DNA of 64,000 bases from contig NZ_CDBT01000011.1 of assembly GCF_000819765.1 (NCBI RefSeq), positions 1-64,000 of the forward strand. The letters are read 5' to 3'. Made by a program: the position numbers and the translations under genes. Positions 35,423-44,512 of the stretch are shown piece after piece (within the stretch, counting starts at the first letter, position 1; the number at the start of each line of letters is the position of its first letter). Below the pieces are notes generated by a model. That model was not told where the DNA came from and searched no databases. It saw only the letters and a list, made by a program, of their open reading frames with translations. This stretch comes from Aeromonas bivalvium. GTDB taxonomy: Bacteria; Pseudomonadota; Gammaproteobacteria; Enterobacterales; Aeromonadaceae.

Positions 35423-37387
35423 CTACACCGAGCCGCTATCCTGATGCACCAAGGCTCCATTCTTGGAGCCTTTCTTGACCTGATACATCGCCTGATCGGC
35501 ATGCTCGCTGAGCACCTCGATGGTCGTTCCATGCTGAGGGTAGAGCGCGATACCGACACTAATGGAAATTCGTGCTTCGCCACCCGCAGGCAAGGGGATT
35601 GGTCGGCGGACCTCCGAGATGAACAGGCTGGCCTTTTTGAGCGCCTCCTGTTCGTCGCTGACGTGTTGCAGCAAGGCCACGTACTCATCGCCTCCCACCC
35701 TGGCGAGCGTGTCGGAGGCACGGATGCAACACAGGAGACGGCGGGCCACGGTCTTTAGCACTACATCCCCCGCTTCGTGGCCATGGGTGTCGTTGACCGA
35801 CTTGAACCCATCCAGATCCATGAACAGCACAGCCAGATGCGTGTTCTCGCGCTCTGCCAATGCAAGCGCCTGCTGTATGCGGTCACCGAGTAAGACCCGG
35901 TTGGGTAGATCGGTCAATACGTCATGATGCGCTCGATGGTGATAGGTATCCAGCTCCTGTCTGGACCGGCTGATGTCCTGATGGGTACCGTACATGATGA
36001 GAGGCTTGCCATCCCGATCCCATTTCCCCACCTTCCCGCGGTCCAGCACCCAGATCCAGTGCCCATCCTTGTGGCGCATTCTGGCCTCACACTCGTAGAA
36101 CGGTAACTCCCCCGCAAAGTGCTGCTTGAGCAGCTGTTCTGACTTTTGCAGATCTTCCGGATGCGTGAGCTTTACCCAGGTGACGATGGAGATCGGCTCA
36201 AGCTCTTGGAGCTTGTATCCAACGATCCTCGCCCATTCCTCATTGAAGACGGTTTCACCGCTCTGGACATTCCACTCCCAGGTGCCGACCCGGGTGCCTT
36301 CAAGAATGGCGCTCAATCGAGACCTCTCCAGAGACAGGTCTTCTGTCATCGCGCGGGCCGCCGCTTCTGCCCGGGACCGACCCGACACCAGCAAAAACAT
36401 CAGCCCAGCCAGCATGGCACTGAGCAAGACACCGGTTACCGCGATCACGATCGGTAGCCTTCTGTCCACCCGTTGCAGAAGGCTCGTGCTGCCATGAACG
36501 CGAACGGTCCAGGTTTGTCCCATCATGCGCAGCCGATGCACCGATTCAAACCCTGGACGGATATCGGTACGCCCTGAACTGCCAAAGTGAGTTCGTGTCG
36601 CTTCAACCATCTCTTCGCCGTCGAAGATGTCGATGATCAGGTCACGCTCCTGCTCTCCGAGGAGACCATGCAGGAAGTCTGTCATGCGAAACGGTGCATA
36701 GACCCAGCCGCGCAGTTGTTCCCGGCGCTCTGCTACGGTTGCCGCTGGCTGGTCAGTAGCGTAGATCGCCTGGTAGATCAGGAACCCCGACTGCTCCTGA
36801 ACCCCCGTTTCCTGCTGGAGACGCACACGCCCCGAAAGCGCGATGGCACCCGTATCTACCGAGCGCTGCATGGCCTCGCGCCGCACGGGTTCTGAATACA
36901 TGTCGAAGCCGAAGGCACGCAGGTTGCGTCCCGAAAACGGCTCCAGATACACGATCGAGGAATACAGGTCTCGTTGGCCTGCTGGTTGCACCGTGTAAGA
37001 GGGAAAGCCTTCGGCGCGGACCTGATCGATGTGGGTTTGCAGATCGGCAGGCCGGATGGCCCTGGCGAAGCCCACGCCTTGGATGCCAGGCAGGTACTGG
37101 TCCAGAGCCTGGCGATCGGAATACCTTCGGAAATCTTCACGTCCGACATCATCATGCACATCAAAGAACCCGGCCGTGCCCCGCAGGACCTGCTGGTAGG
37201 TGGCCATGCGGTTCTCGATGCGCTCAGCAGCCTCCCGGGCGCGGAAGTCGAAGTAGACCTGTTGTCGTTGATAGACGGACTCGACGATGAGTTGGTAAAG
37301 CACTACGGTGGAGCACAGGCCGATCAAAAAAACCACAAGAGGGATTAGCCTCGGCGACAGTCGGCTTGGTTTGCCAGAGGGGATCAT
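35423..37387 (-). CDS. CHASE-PAS-GGDEF diguanylate cyclase
   Basis: A 654-residue membrane sensor enzyme. It has a membrane helix at about 14-34, a periplasmic CHASE domain (about 45-280) and a second helix near 315-335. A PAS domain (about 360-475, with the PAC-like GTHQDISRSRQE) and a C-terminal GGDEF domain follow. The active-site loop reads RVGGDEYVAL (565-569), with Tyr in place of the usual last Phe; the catalytic Gly-Gly-Asp-Glu is intact, so it probably makes cyclic di-GMP. The ligand is unknown. It lies in the island between IS elements and looks complete. Confidence 0.88.
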   Translation of the reverse strand: MIPSGKPSRLSPRLIPLVVFLIGLCSTVVLYQLIVESVYQRQQVYFDFRAREAAERIENRMATYQQVLRGTAGFFDVHDDVGREDFRRYSDRQALDQYLPGIQGVGFARAIRPADLQTHIDQVRAEGFPSYTVQPAGQRDLYSSIVYLEPFSGRNLRAFGFDMYSEPVRREAMQRSVDTGAIALSGRVRLQQETGVQEQSGFLIYQAIYATDQPAATVAERREQLRGWVYAPFRMTDFLHGLLGEQERDLIIDIFDGEEMVEATRTHFGSSGRTDIRPGFESVHRLRMMGQTWTVRVHGSTSLLQRVDRRLPIVIAVTGVLLSAMLAGLMFLLVSGRSRAEAAARAMTEDLSLERSRLSAILEGTRVGTWEWNVQSGETVFNEEWARIVGYKLQELEPISIVTWVKLTHPEDLQKSEQLLKQHFAGELPFYECEARMRHKDGHWIWVLDRGKVGKWDRDGKPLIMYGTHQDISRSRQELDTYHHRAHHDVLTDLPNRVLLGDRIQQALALAERENTHLAVLFMDLDGFKSVNDTHGHEAGDVVLKTVARRLLCCIRASDTLARVGGDEYVALLQHVSDEQEALKKASLFISEVRRPIPLPAGGEARISISVGIALYPQHGTTIEVLSEHADQAMYQVKKGSKNGALVHQDSGSV

Positions 37388-37547
37388 TCGCTATGCCTTC
37401 TTGTTGATTTTCCAAAGCTTAAAATTAAACGCTACCATAAACAGCAACAACAGCAACTCTCCGAAACTCTTTCCTGATTTCTTCTTCTTCCTTGCGAGCT
37501 TGGATCTTGGCTTCACGCTCGGGCGTGCTCATTCCTTCGTAGCTGAC

Positions 37548-38162
37548 TCCAGTATGCAAGAGTCGCGCAGCGCTAAAGATGTAGAGCAGTTACTCGGGCG
37601 AGTATTGCGGATGCCATATGCCAAAGCTCGCAAGCACCCCGAACTCAATCAGGCCTATGCACACATCACTGCACGCAGCTTTGGTGAAGCGCTGCACAGC
37701 ATCCAGGATAATCTGGTCAATAACATGGGCTTTGATCCGATGGATGCCGCTTTGGCACTCCAGTCACAGCCAGCGGGGAACAACAGCCTTTTTAACGATG
37801 AAAGCGATGGCAGTGGTGGAACCGCCCCCAGCCAGCCGTCCATGAGTGTACCGTTGCCAGTGATGCCGCAAACCCCCGTATCGGCAGAGCTACAGGACAA
37901 GATCGAAATTCGCCCAACTCAAAGCGGATCAACTGTATTGATCCATGGGGAGATGACTCAAGAGGTTGAGGATTTCATTCTAACTGGTGTGCCCAAGAAA
38001 CATCAGGCGATGGTGCAGCAGCGAATGGAGCAAGAAAAGGCCCGCCATGACGCCCAGACCAGCCCAAGTGCTCGAGGTGTTTTATTCCGTCAACTGCCGC
38101 TACTTTGCTGGCGTGATAACGGTTTTGCTTCCCTTGCTGATGCCGAGGGAAGGTGCGAATAA
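37548..38162 (+). pseudogene. C-terminal fragment of a restriction-type helicase
   Basis: Starts abruptly at SSMQESRSAKDVEQLLGRVL, which is helicase motif VI as found in type III restriction Res subunits and related DEAD/DEAH helicases. It continues through KHPELNQAYAHITARSFGEA to about 38090. The upstream helicase body is absent and the 3' end runs into an IS5-type end at 38147. A decayed remnant of a larger defence or restriction gene. Confidence 0.65.
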
Positions 38163-38257
38163 GTCACCAAACATAAAAATGCGCCCTTGTAAGCATTTGA
38201 ATTTAATGAACTAAATTTTTCTGTTTCGTTGTAGAGGGTGCTTATTCGCACCCTCCC
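38147..38257. repeat. 111-bp segment bounded by IS5-type inverted repeats
   Basis: GGGAAGGTGCGAATAAG at 38147-38163 and its inverted copy CTTATTCGCACCCTCCC at 38241-38257 (one mismatch). These match the 16-bp ends of IS5. The interior is AT-rich and non-coding except for the last codons of the IS481 transposase. A third such end lies at 39992-40008. It is either a mini-element or debris of nested insertion. Confidence 0.6.
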
Positions 38258-39287
38258 TAGTGCGCACTTCCTTCGGTATCAATTTCAGACCCTTTTTGAA
38301 CATGCTGTAGGGGGTCTGACCCTCCATCATCCTGCCCTGATGTGGCCGCTCGGTGTTGTAGTGTTCCAGGTAGCTATCCAGGTCTGTCTGCATCTGTTCT
38401 ACCGACTCATACCAGGTCGTCCTCCCCTTGATACGGAAGTGCTCATCCAGCAGTGTGCGGTGCAACCGCTCGATAAAGCCATTGCTCTGCGGCCTGCGTA
38501 CCTTGGTGGTCCGGTGCTCAATCCCCTCCAGTTGCAGGAACAGCTCGTAGGGATGATGGTCAGGGCGCCCACAGAACTCGCGCCTGTTGTCCGACAGGAT
38601 GGTATAGACCCGCGCCTCATGGGCTTCGAAGAACGGCAATACCGTTTCATTGAGCACATGAACCGAGGTCACCGGCAGCTTGCTGGTGTAGAGCCGTCCC
38701 CAGGCATGGCGGCTGTAGCAGTCCAGTACGGTTTGCAGATACACCTTGCCCACCCCCTTGAGTGCGCCGACGAAGAAGGTGTCGACCGCCACCAGTTCCC
38801 CGGTGTAGTGAACCTCAATTTGGCGTTCGCGAAACTCGGGGCTGAAGCGCTCGAGCAGGCGGATCTGCTCGTCATTGAGCTCAATCGTCTGTTCCCTGTG
38901 GGTTTTCTCGAGGCGCAACAAGCGGTCATGCTTGGAGAGCAAGTCGTGACGTTGCCACACGCCACGCACACCGCCCGCACTGACGTTGATGCCTTGCAGA
39001 GCCAGTTCTTGCGCGACCCGCAGCGGGCCATGGGTTGGTCTGGTGAGAGAGCAATCGAGGATGGCTTGCTCAATCTCGGGAGCGACCCGGTTGGGATGAG
39101 CGCCTTTACAGCCGGGGAGTTTGTCGAGCAAGCCCTCGGCGCCATAGGTCTGGTAGTTACGGCGAATCTCGTAGAACTGCTGGCGGCTGTAGCCGATGAG
39201 CTTGCAGGCTTTGCTGACGTTATTGAGCTCTTTGGCGAGCTCTAGCAGGCTGAGTTTACGACGTGCTACTTTCTCGTTGGTGGTCAT
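38211..39287 (-). CDS. IS481-family transposase
   Basis: A 358-residue integrase-core transposase with an N-terminal helix-turn-helix (LLELAKELNNVSKACKLIGYS) and DDE residues in ELVAVDTFFVG, TILSDNRREFCG and QSNGFIERLHRTLLDE. The last 15 residues (REGANKHPLQRNRKI) are encoded by an IS5-type inverted repeat, so the natural C-terminus may have been replaced by read-through into adjoining sequence. The start at 39287 is the first in-frame Met with a normal N-terminus. The exact ends of the element were not resolved. Confidence 0.8.
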   Translation of the reverse strand: MTTNEKVARRKLSLLELAKELNNVSKACKLIGYSRQQFYEIRRNYQTYGAEGLLDKLPGCKGAHPNRVAPEIEQAILDCSLTRPTHGPLRVAQELALQGINVSAGGVRGVWQRHDLLSKHDRLLRLEKTHREQTIELNDEQIRLLERFSPEFRERQIEVHYTGELVAVDTFFVGALKGVGKVYLQTVLDCYSRHAWGRLYTSKLPVTSVHVLNETVLPFFEAHEARVYTILSDNRREFCGRPDHHPYELFLQLEGIEHRTTKVRRPQSNGFIERLHRTLLDEHFRIKGRTTWYESVEQMQTDLDSYLEHYNTERPHQGRMMEGQTPYSMFKKGLKLIPKEVRTREGANKHPLQRNRKI

Positions 39288-39393
39288 ACGGTGACTCCGG
39301 ATAACACGGTAGGGGTACCGTTTTGTTATCCGGTTTGAAGCCGTATGACCACTCCCTTTTGTGGACAACTGTCAGGTGAATACCATCTCCATA

Positions 39394-40008
39394 CATGAAG
39401 GCTCATATCGGTGTCGATGCCAAGAGTAGCCTGACGCACAGTCTGGAGACCACGGCAGCCAATGAGCATGACCTCAATCAAGTGGGAAATCTGCTCCATG
39501 GCGAGGAGGCATTTGTGTTCGCTGACGCAGCGATATCAGGGGTGCGGAAAATCGTGAAGAGCTGGCGGATGTAAGGGCACCAATGGGCGATTGCGATTGC
39601 GATGCGACCAGGCAGGCTCAAGGAGCTCAACAAGCATCCGCGAAAAAACAAGGCTGTGATTGCCTTTGAGAGGCTCAAATCCAGCATCCGCGCCAAAGTG
39701 GAGCACCCGTTTCGGATCATCAAACGTCAGTTTGGCTTTGTGAAGGCGCGGTTCAAGGGGCTGCGCAAGAACGACAACCAACTGGCGATGTTGTTTACGC
39801 TGGTAAATCTGTTTCGCGTGGACCAGATGATACGGGCATGGGGGGGATAGCTGTGCCCAAAAATCGAGATAAGCCTCGAAAATGAGGCTAAATGGCGCTT
39901 AATAGCCGAATACTTGCGACAAAAAGTTAGGTTTTTGGAGTGATGGGCATTTCAAATGCGGACAAAGAGCTCGTGGTGAAAGTGCGATCCACTTGTTCGC
40001 ACCTTCCC
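39394..40008 (+). pseudogene. IS5-family transposase remnant with right end
   Basis: Begins [20 protein letters not shown], continues [16 protein letters not shown], loses frame around 39540-39600, and resumes as [20 protein letters not shown] and [20 protein letters not shown] to a stop at 39850. This is the C-terminal half of an IS5 transposase. The right inverted repeat, CTTGTTCGCACCTTCCC, is at 39992-40008. The N-terminal half is missing; an IS481 element occupies that side. Confidence 0.8.
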
Positions 40009-40012
40009 TAGA

Positions 40013-40646
40013 CTAACTGCTCGCGACACAAATCCCGTTATCCCGCAGCATTCCATCCGAACACCGTGCGACAGTGGAGTGAAACGCATCGCTGAGGTCG
40101 TAAACCGGATCGTGGAGCAAATTGAACTCGGTCACTAACAGGCTGGGGTTCATATGAGGATGGCTTGGGATTGCACCCAGCAGGTGGTTACGCAGATGCT
40201 GGGTCATCTGGAAAAAGTCCTTGCCCGATAACAGGGGGGTATCCAATCGAATCAGCTCAGTGAATGGCTGTGGATAGCTAGAGTCGATGATATAGCCGCT
40301 GACCTGATAGGTGTATGTTCGAGCCCTTAGTCGCCTCTGGCATCTATGCCCATCCTCTGGCTGCGTATAGCACTGCTCCCGGGGGGGCTGCGGGATAAAC
40401 TCGAGATGCGGCAGATCGGGATGACCCAGCAGGATAAATTGGGTGATCAGGCAGTGTCGAACGTCGGCGCTACCAGAGCCAGCATTAAAACCAGCCTCGA
40501 CGCTGTCACGTCGCAGTTGGTTGAAATGTTTAGCCAGCAAAATGGGTTGGTTATAGGATCTTTCATCGATAAATGGGAGTGCAGATCCGGGCTCGGTGAT
40601 ATAGCCGTTTAGGTGGTAGATGAATGGGCCGATGAAAGGCTTTTTA
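40013..40646 (-). pseudogene. fragment of an internally repeated protein
   Basis: The frame is open from the edge of the IS903-type element at 40646 to a stop at 40013, five bases from the IS5 end. It contains two related units: FIYHLNGYITEPGSALPFI with NQPILLAKHFNQLRR, and YTYQVSGYIIDSSYPQPFT with GKDFFQMTQHLRN. Truncated at the 5' end by the IS and possibly at the 3' end. Family not recognised. Confidence 0.5.
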
Positions 40647-41709
40647 GGGCGCTGTTGCCCAAATCAGTTGTAAGAGCACAGCTTCCCCAGCCCCAAGTGA
40701 CCGCTACACTCAGGGCTGTCTGACGGGCAGACCAAGGCTGTTCAGTTTGTTTATTGCTCCAACATACGCCATCACTTCCCCTACCTGACCGTTGTATGTT
40801 CGCAGACTGATTTTCCCCGCCAGCAACTGTTTGAACCGATACATCGCTGTTTCCGCCAGCGAGCGACGGTGATACCCCGATATCTTCTTCCAGTGCGCCA
40901 GCCCTTCCTTGCGCATTACCTGCACAGCCTCATTTCTTGGATGTCCCTTTTCCCATAGGCCAGCGTTCTTGCGAGGTGGGATACAGGCTGTCGCCCCTTT
41001 GTACGAGATAAGCTGATGGCTGGCTTTGCTGTCGTAGGCGCCATCCGCATAAACCCGGCCCAGCTTACGCCGCAGTGGATTGAGTAAGGTTGGCAGCACC
41101 TCGGCATCATGGACATTCTCCAGTGACACTTCTGCTGCCACGATATCGTGGGTTGCCGGGTCCACCGCCAGATGCAGCTTGCGCCACACTCGCCGTTTCT
41201 CGGCGCCGTGTTTTCTGACCTTCCACTCGCCTTCACCAAATACCTTCAGACCGGTCGAGTCGATGACCAGGTCGGTGATACGCCCCTTGGCCGGCTGCCG
41301 ATAGGCCACCGTTACCGTGCGGGCCCGCTTGCTTACGCAGCTATAGTCCGGTGCGCACAGCGGCACATTCATCAACTCGAACAAGGAGTCGAGTAGCCCC
41401 TGAGTTGCGCGAAGCGTGAGGTTAAAAATCCCCTTGAGCATCAGGAAGGTTGAGATGGTCTGGTCGGTGTAGAGCTGGCTGCGGCACCGTCGTCCGTGAT
41501 GGTCGTGGTGGAACCAGTTGTTCATGACCTCGGCATCAACCCAGAAGGTGAGCGAGCCACGCTTAATCAAAGATTTGTTGTATTGAGGCCAGTTAGTGAT
41601 GGAGTGAAGCGACGCGCCCATGATGCAGACTTGAAGGGAATGGTAGTGATCAGATCACTGCGTCCTCAGTTAGTTCCATTCACGCTGCATCGATTTGGGA
41701 ACAACGCCC
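40647..41709 (-). mobile_element. IS5-family element, IS903 group
   Basis: A 1063-bp element with terminal repeats GGGCGCTGTTGCCCAAATC (40647) and, inverted, GGGCGTTGTTCCCAAATC (ending 41709). The flanking nine bases differ on the two sides, so no target duplication remains and recombination with another copy is likely. A relic of the same element, in the same orientation, lies at 44328-44512. Confidence 0.85.
40710..41621 (-). CDS. IS5-family transposase (IS903 group)
   Basis: A 303-residue DDE transposase: DLVIDSTGLKVFGEGEW (first Asp), VYADGAYDSKASH (second Asp), and YHRRSLAETAMYRFKQLLAG with the catalytic Glu. Intact and probably functional. Confidence 0.93.
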   Translation of the reverse strand: MGASLHSITNWPQYNKSLIKRGSLTFWVDAEVMNNWFHHDHHGRRCRSQLYTDQTISTFLMLKGIFNLTLRATQGLLDSLFELMNVPLCAPDYSCVSKRARTVTVAYRQPAKGRITDLVIDSTGLKVFGEGEWKVRKHGAEKRRVWRKLHLAVDPATHDIVAAEVSLENVHDAEVLPTLLNPLRRKLGRVYADGAYDSKASHQLISYKGATACIPPRKNAGLWEKGHPRNEAVQVMRKEGLAHWKKISGYHRRSLAETAMYRFKQLLAGKISLRTYNGQVGEVMAYVGAINKLNSLGLPVRQP

Positions 41710-42049
41710 TTCGCGTATCATTTTTGAACATTAAATGACGCCTGATGACACCAATGCCTTCCTTCATGTGGAAAGAGGTCGCCAAGCTGGCAGTGGGCTA
41801 GCGAGTGTCACTGAGCGGGAACTTCACATTCATCTTTACCCCTGCTTTTCACGCGGGAAAATTTGGAACCCGCCTTCGGACAAGGGGCGGAGGAAATTGC
41901 CATCAAGGGGTAAATTCAGTGTTTTTACTCTGATCCTGGGCTAATTTTGGTGCGTATCTCTGTACAGTTTGTGACACATCTTGTGTACAATCCTCAGCCC
42001 GATTTTTCTCTCCAGCCAGGCCATGGCTCAGGCCGTTATCCATCCCAGA
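41710..42049. other. upstream region of the MHYT gene
   Basis: About 340 bases between the IS903-type element and the MHYT-GGDEF-EAL gene. It presumably holds that gene's promoter. No gene or repeat recognised. Confidence 0.4.
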
Positions 42050-44233
42050 ATGAATCAAGTGACCGCGACCCACCCCATGCTCGACAGTTATTACAGCAAC
42101 GACCTGGTGTTCTTCTCCATCCTGCTGGCGGTGCTCGCCTCCTACACGGCGCTGAACATGACGAGCCGGGTGAGCCAAAGCCAGGGATGGGGCGCCGCCC
42201 TCTGGCTCACGGGGGGTGCCTTTGCCATGGGGTTCGGTATCTGGTCCATGCACTTCATCGGCATGCTCGCCTTCAACCTGCCCATCGCGCTCGGCTACGA
42301 TCTCCCCCTCACCGGTCTCTCCCTGGTCGCGGCCATCGGCTCGTCGGCCTTCGCCCTCTGGCTGGTGAGCCGCCCCCAGCTCCCCTGGGGACGGATCCTG
42401 TTCGGGGCCGTGCTGATGGGTGCCGGGATCGCCACCATGCACTACATCGGCATGGCGGCCATGCAGATAATGCCCGGCATTCACTACCAGAGGGGGCTCT
42501 TCGTCCTCTCCATCCTCATCGCCGTGCTCGCCTCGGGGGCCGCCCTCTGGATTGCGTTCAGGCTGCGCAACAGCAGCCCGCACGCCTTCTTCAGCAAGGC
42601 TTGCGCCTCCCTCGTCATGGGCAGCGCCATCATTGGCATGCACTACACCGGCATGGCGGCGGCCCAGTTTCCGAAGAGGAGTCTGTGCGGTGCCCTCTAC
42701 ACCGGGCTCGATACCCAGTGGCTGGCGACCGTGGTCATCATCGTGACCCTGGCGGTATTCGCCATCGCCCTGGTGCTCTCCATGCTGGATGCCCACGCAG
42801 CGCGCCTCTCGACCTCCCTCCAGCAGGCCCACAACGAGCTGCTGAAACTGGCGTTGCACGACAGCCTGACCCGGCTGCCCAACCGGTTGCTGTTCGCCGA
42901 CCGCCTGGAGCAGCGCATTCAGGAGTGTCAGCACAGCCAGCGCAGCTTCTCCCTGCTGTTTCTCGATCTCGACGGCTTCAAGATCATCAACGATGCCTAC
43001 GGCCACCACACCGGGGATCTGCTGCTGGTCGAAGTGGCGGAGCGGATCACTGCTCTGCTTGGCCCCAATGATACCGCCTCGCGCTTCGGGGGGGATGAGT
43101 TCGTGCTGGCCCTGGCGCCGGGGGACATCGGCCAGACCACAGCCTTCGCCGAGCGTCTGCTGGCCACGCTGGCACAGCCCTATCAGTGTGAACACCACAG
43201 CCTGCACATCACCGCCAGCATCGGCATTGCGGTCTATCCCCAGGACGGCACCAGCCTGCACGAGCTGACCCTCAACGCCGACGCCGCCATGTACTACGCC
43301 AAGGAGCGGGGGCGCAACCACTACAACTACTTTGACAGCCCCATGAACGCCAACGCCCACCAGCAGTTCCTGCTGCAACAGGAGCTGCAACACGCCCTGG
43401 AGCGGGGGGAGCTCGCCCTGCACTACCAGCCCAAATACGCTGCCCGTAGCGGCGAGGTGGTCGGTGCCGAGGCCCTGCTGCGCTGGCAACACCCGCAGCA
43501 GGGGGCCATCTCGCCGGCCTGCTTCCTGCCCCTGGCGGAGAAGAGCCGACTCATCATCCCCATCGGCAACTGGGTCATCGATGAGGCGTGCCGCCAGATG
43601 AGCCGCTGGCGTGACGCGGGACACCCGGACTGGAGCGTGGCCGTCAATCTCTCCACCATACAGCTGGCCAGCCCCGGCCTGCTGGAAGAGGTGGAATCCG
43701 CCCTCGCCCGCCATCGGCTGGAGGCCCGTCACCTGACTCTGGAAATCACCGAAACCACCGCCATGGAGAACGCCGAGGAGAGCCTGGCCATCCTCAACCG
43801 CCTGGCCGAGCTCGGGCTTGGCATCTCCATCGACGACTTCGGCACCGGCTACTCCAGCCTGCTCTACCTCGAGCGCTTTCCCGCCAACGAGCTCAAGATA
43901 GACAGGGGCTTCGTCACCACGCTGGCGCCACAGGGGGGCGATGCCACCATCATCGATGCCATCATCGCCCTGGGCCAAGCCCTAGAGATGCGCATCGTGG
44001 CCGAAGGGGTAGAAACCGAGGGACAGCGCGCCCTGCTGACCCTGCTCGGTTGCGACACCCTACAGGGGTATCTGCTCGGGCGCCCCATGACGGGCGACCA
44101 GCTGCTGGCGCACTGCTGCGCCGAGGTGGCAATCCCAGACAGCATGTCCGCCTTAACCTGCCCCCTATCTGCGCCCATCACGCATTCACCGATTGCGCCT
44201 TGCCTTGGCTCTGGGTACGCTGCGACAACATGA
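42050..44233 (+). CDS. MHYT-GGDEF-EAL cyclic-di-GMP enzyme
   Basis: About 727 residues. Seven membrane helices form an MHYT sensor with motifs MHFIG (67-71), MHYIG (130-134) and MHYTG (197-201), thought to bind copper and sense oxygen, CO or NO. The GGDEF domain follows with an intact RFGGDEFVLAL. The EAL domain has intact EALLRW, ITETTAMENA and DDFGTGYSSL. Both synthesis and hydrolysis of cyclic di-GMP are possible. The start is uncertain: ATG at 41981, 42023 or 42050, with weak ribosome sites; 42050 fits the family N-terminus. GC-rich like the host, bracketed by IS903-type sequences. Confidence 0.88.
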   Translation: MNQVTATHPMLDSYYSNDLVFFSILLAVLASYTALNMTSRVSQSQGWGAALWLTGGAFAMGFGIWSMHFIGMLAFNLPIALGYDLPLTGLSLVAAIGSSAFALWLVSRPQLPWGRILFGAVLMGAGIATMHYIGMAAMQIMPGIHYQRGLFVLSILIAVLASGAALWIAFRLRNSSPHAFFSKACASLVMGSAIIGMHYTGMAAAQFPKRSLCGALYTGLDTQWLATVVIIVTLAVFAIALVLSMLDAHAARLSTSLQQAHNELLKLALHDSLTRLPNRLLFADRLEQRIQECQHSQRSFSLLFLDLDGFKIINDAYGHHTGDLLLVEVAERITALLGPNDTASRFGGDEFVLALAPGDIGQTTAFAERLLATLAQPYQCEHHSLHITASIGIAVYPQDGTSLHELTLNADAAMYYAKERGRNHYNYFDSPMNANAHQQFLLQQELQHALERGELALHYQPKYAARSGEVVGAEALLRWQHPQQGAISPACFLPLAEKSRLIIPIGNWVIDEACRQMSRWRDAGHPDWSVAVNLSTIQLASPGLLEEVESALARHRLEARHLTLEITETTAMENAEESLAILNRLAELGLGISIDDFGTGYSSLLYLERFPANELKIDRGFVTTLAPQGGDATIIDAIIALGQALEMRIVAEGVETEGQRALLTLLGCDTLQGYLLGRPMTGDQLLAHCCAEVAIPDSMSALTCPLSAPITHSPIAPCLGSGYAATT

Positions 44234-44327
44234 CTCAAATGCTGCCACCCGTCCCGTCAAACGGTGCAGCCTGCACGTTCTCCCTATCGCAACAAGGCAG
44301 TTCACACCAGGAGCAACAGATGGCCAG

Positions 44328-44512
44328 ATCGGCATCAACCCAGAAGGTGAGTGAACCACGATTAATCAAAGACTTGTTGTATTTAAGCCAGTTGGTGATG
44401 GAGTGAAGCTACGTGCCCATGATACAGACTTGAAAAGGATGGTGGTGATCAGATCACCAAGTCCTCAGTTAGTTCCATTCAAGCTGCATCGATTTGGGAA
44501 ACAACGCCGCTT
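44328..44512 (-). mobile_element. remnant of an IS903-type element
   Basis: Closely matches 41532-41709, that is, the start of the transposase gene and the outer inverted repeat (GCATCGATTTGGGAAACAAC at the end), in the same orientation as the intact copy. The rest of the element is gone. Small differences show it is an older or distinct copy. Confidence 0.85.

Noticed and set aside
37428-37540. Minus-strand 35-codon frame (MSTPEREAKIQARKEEEE...)
   Set aside because: It has a plausible start but lies in a junction of broken genes; it could be the start of a lost gene, too little to annotate.
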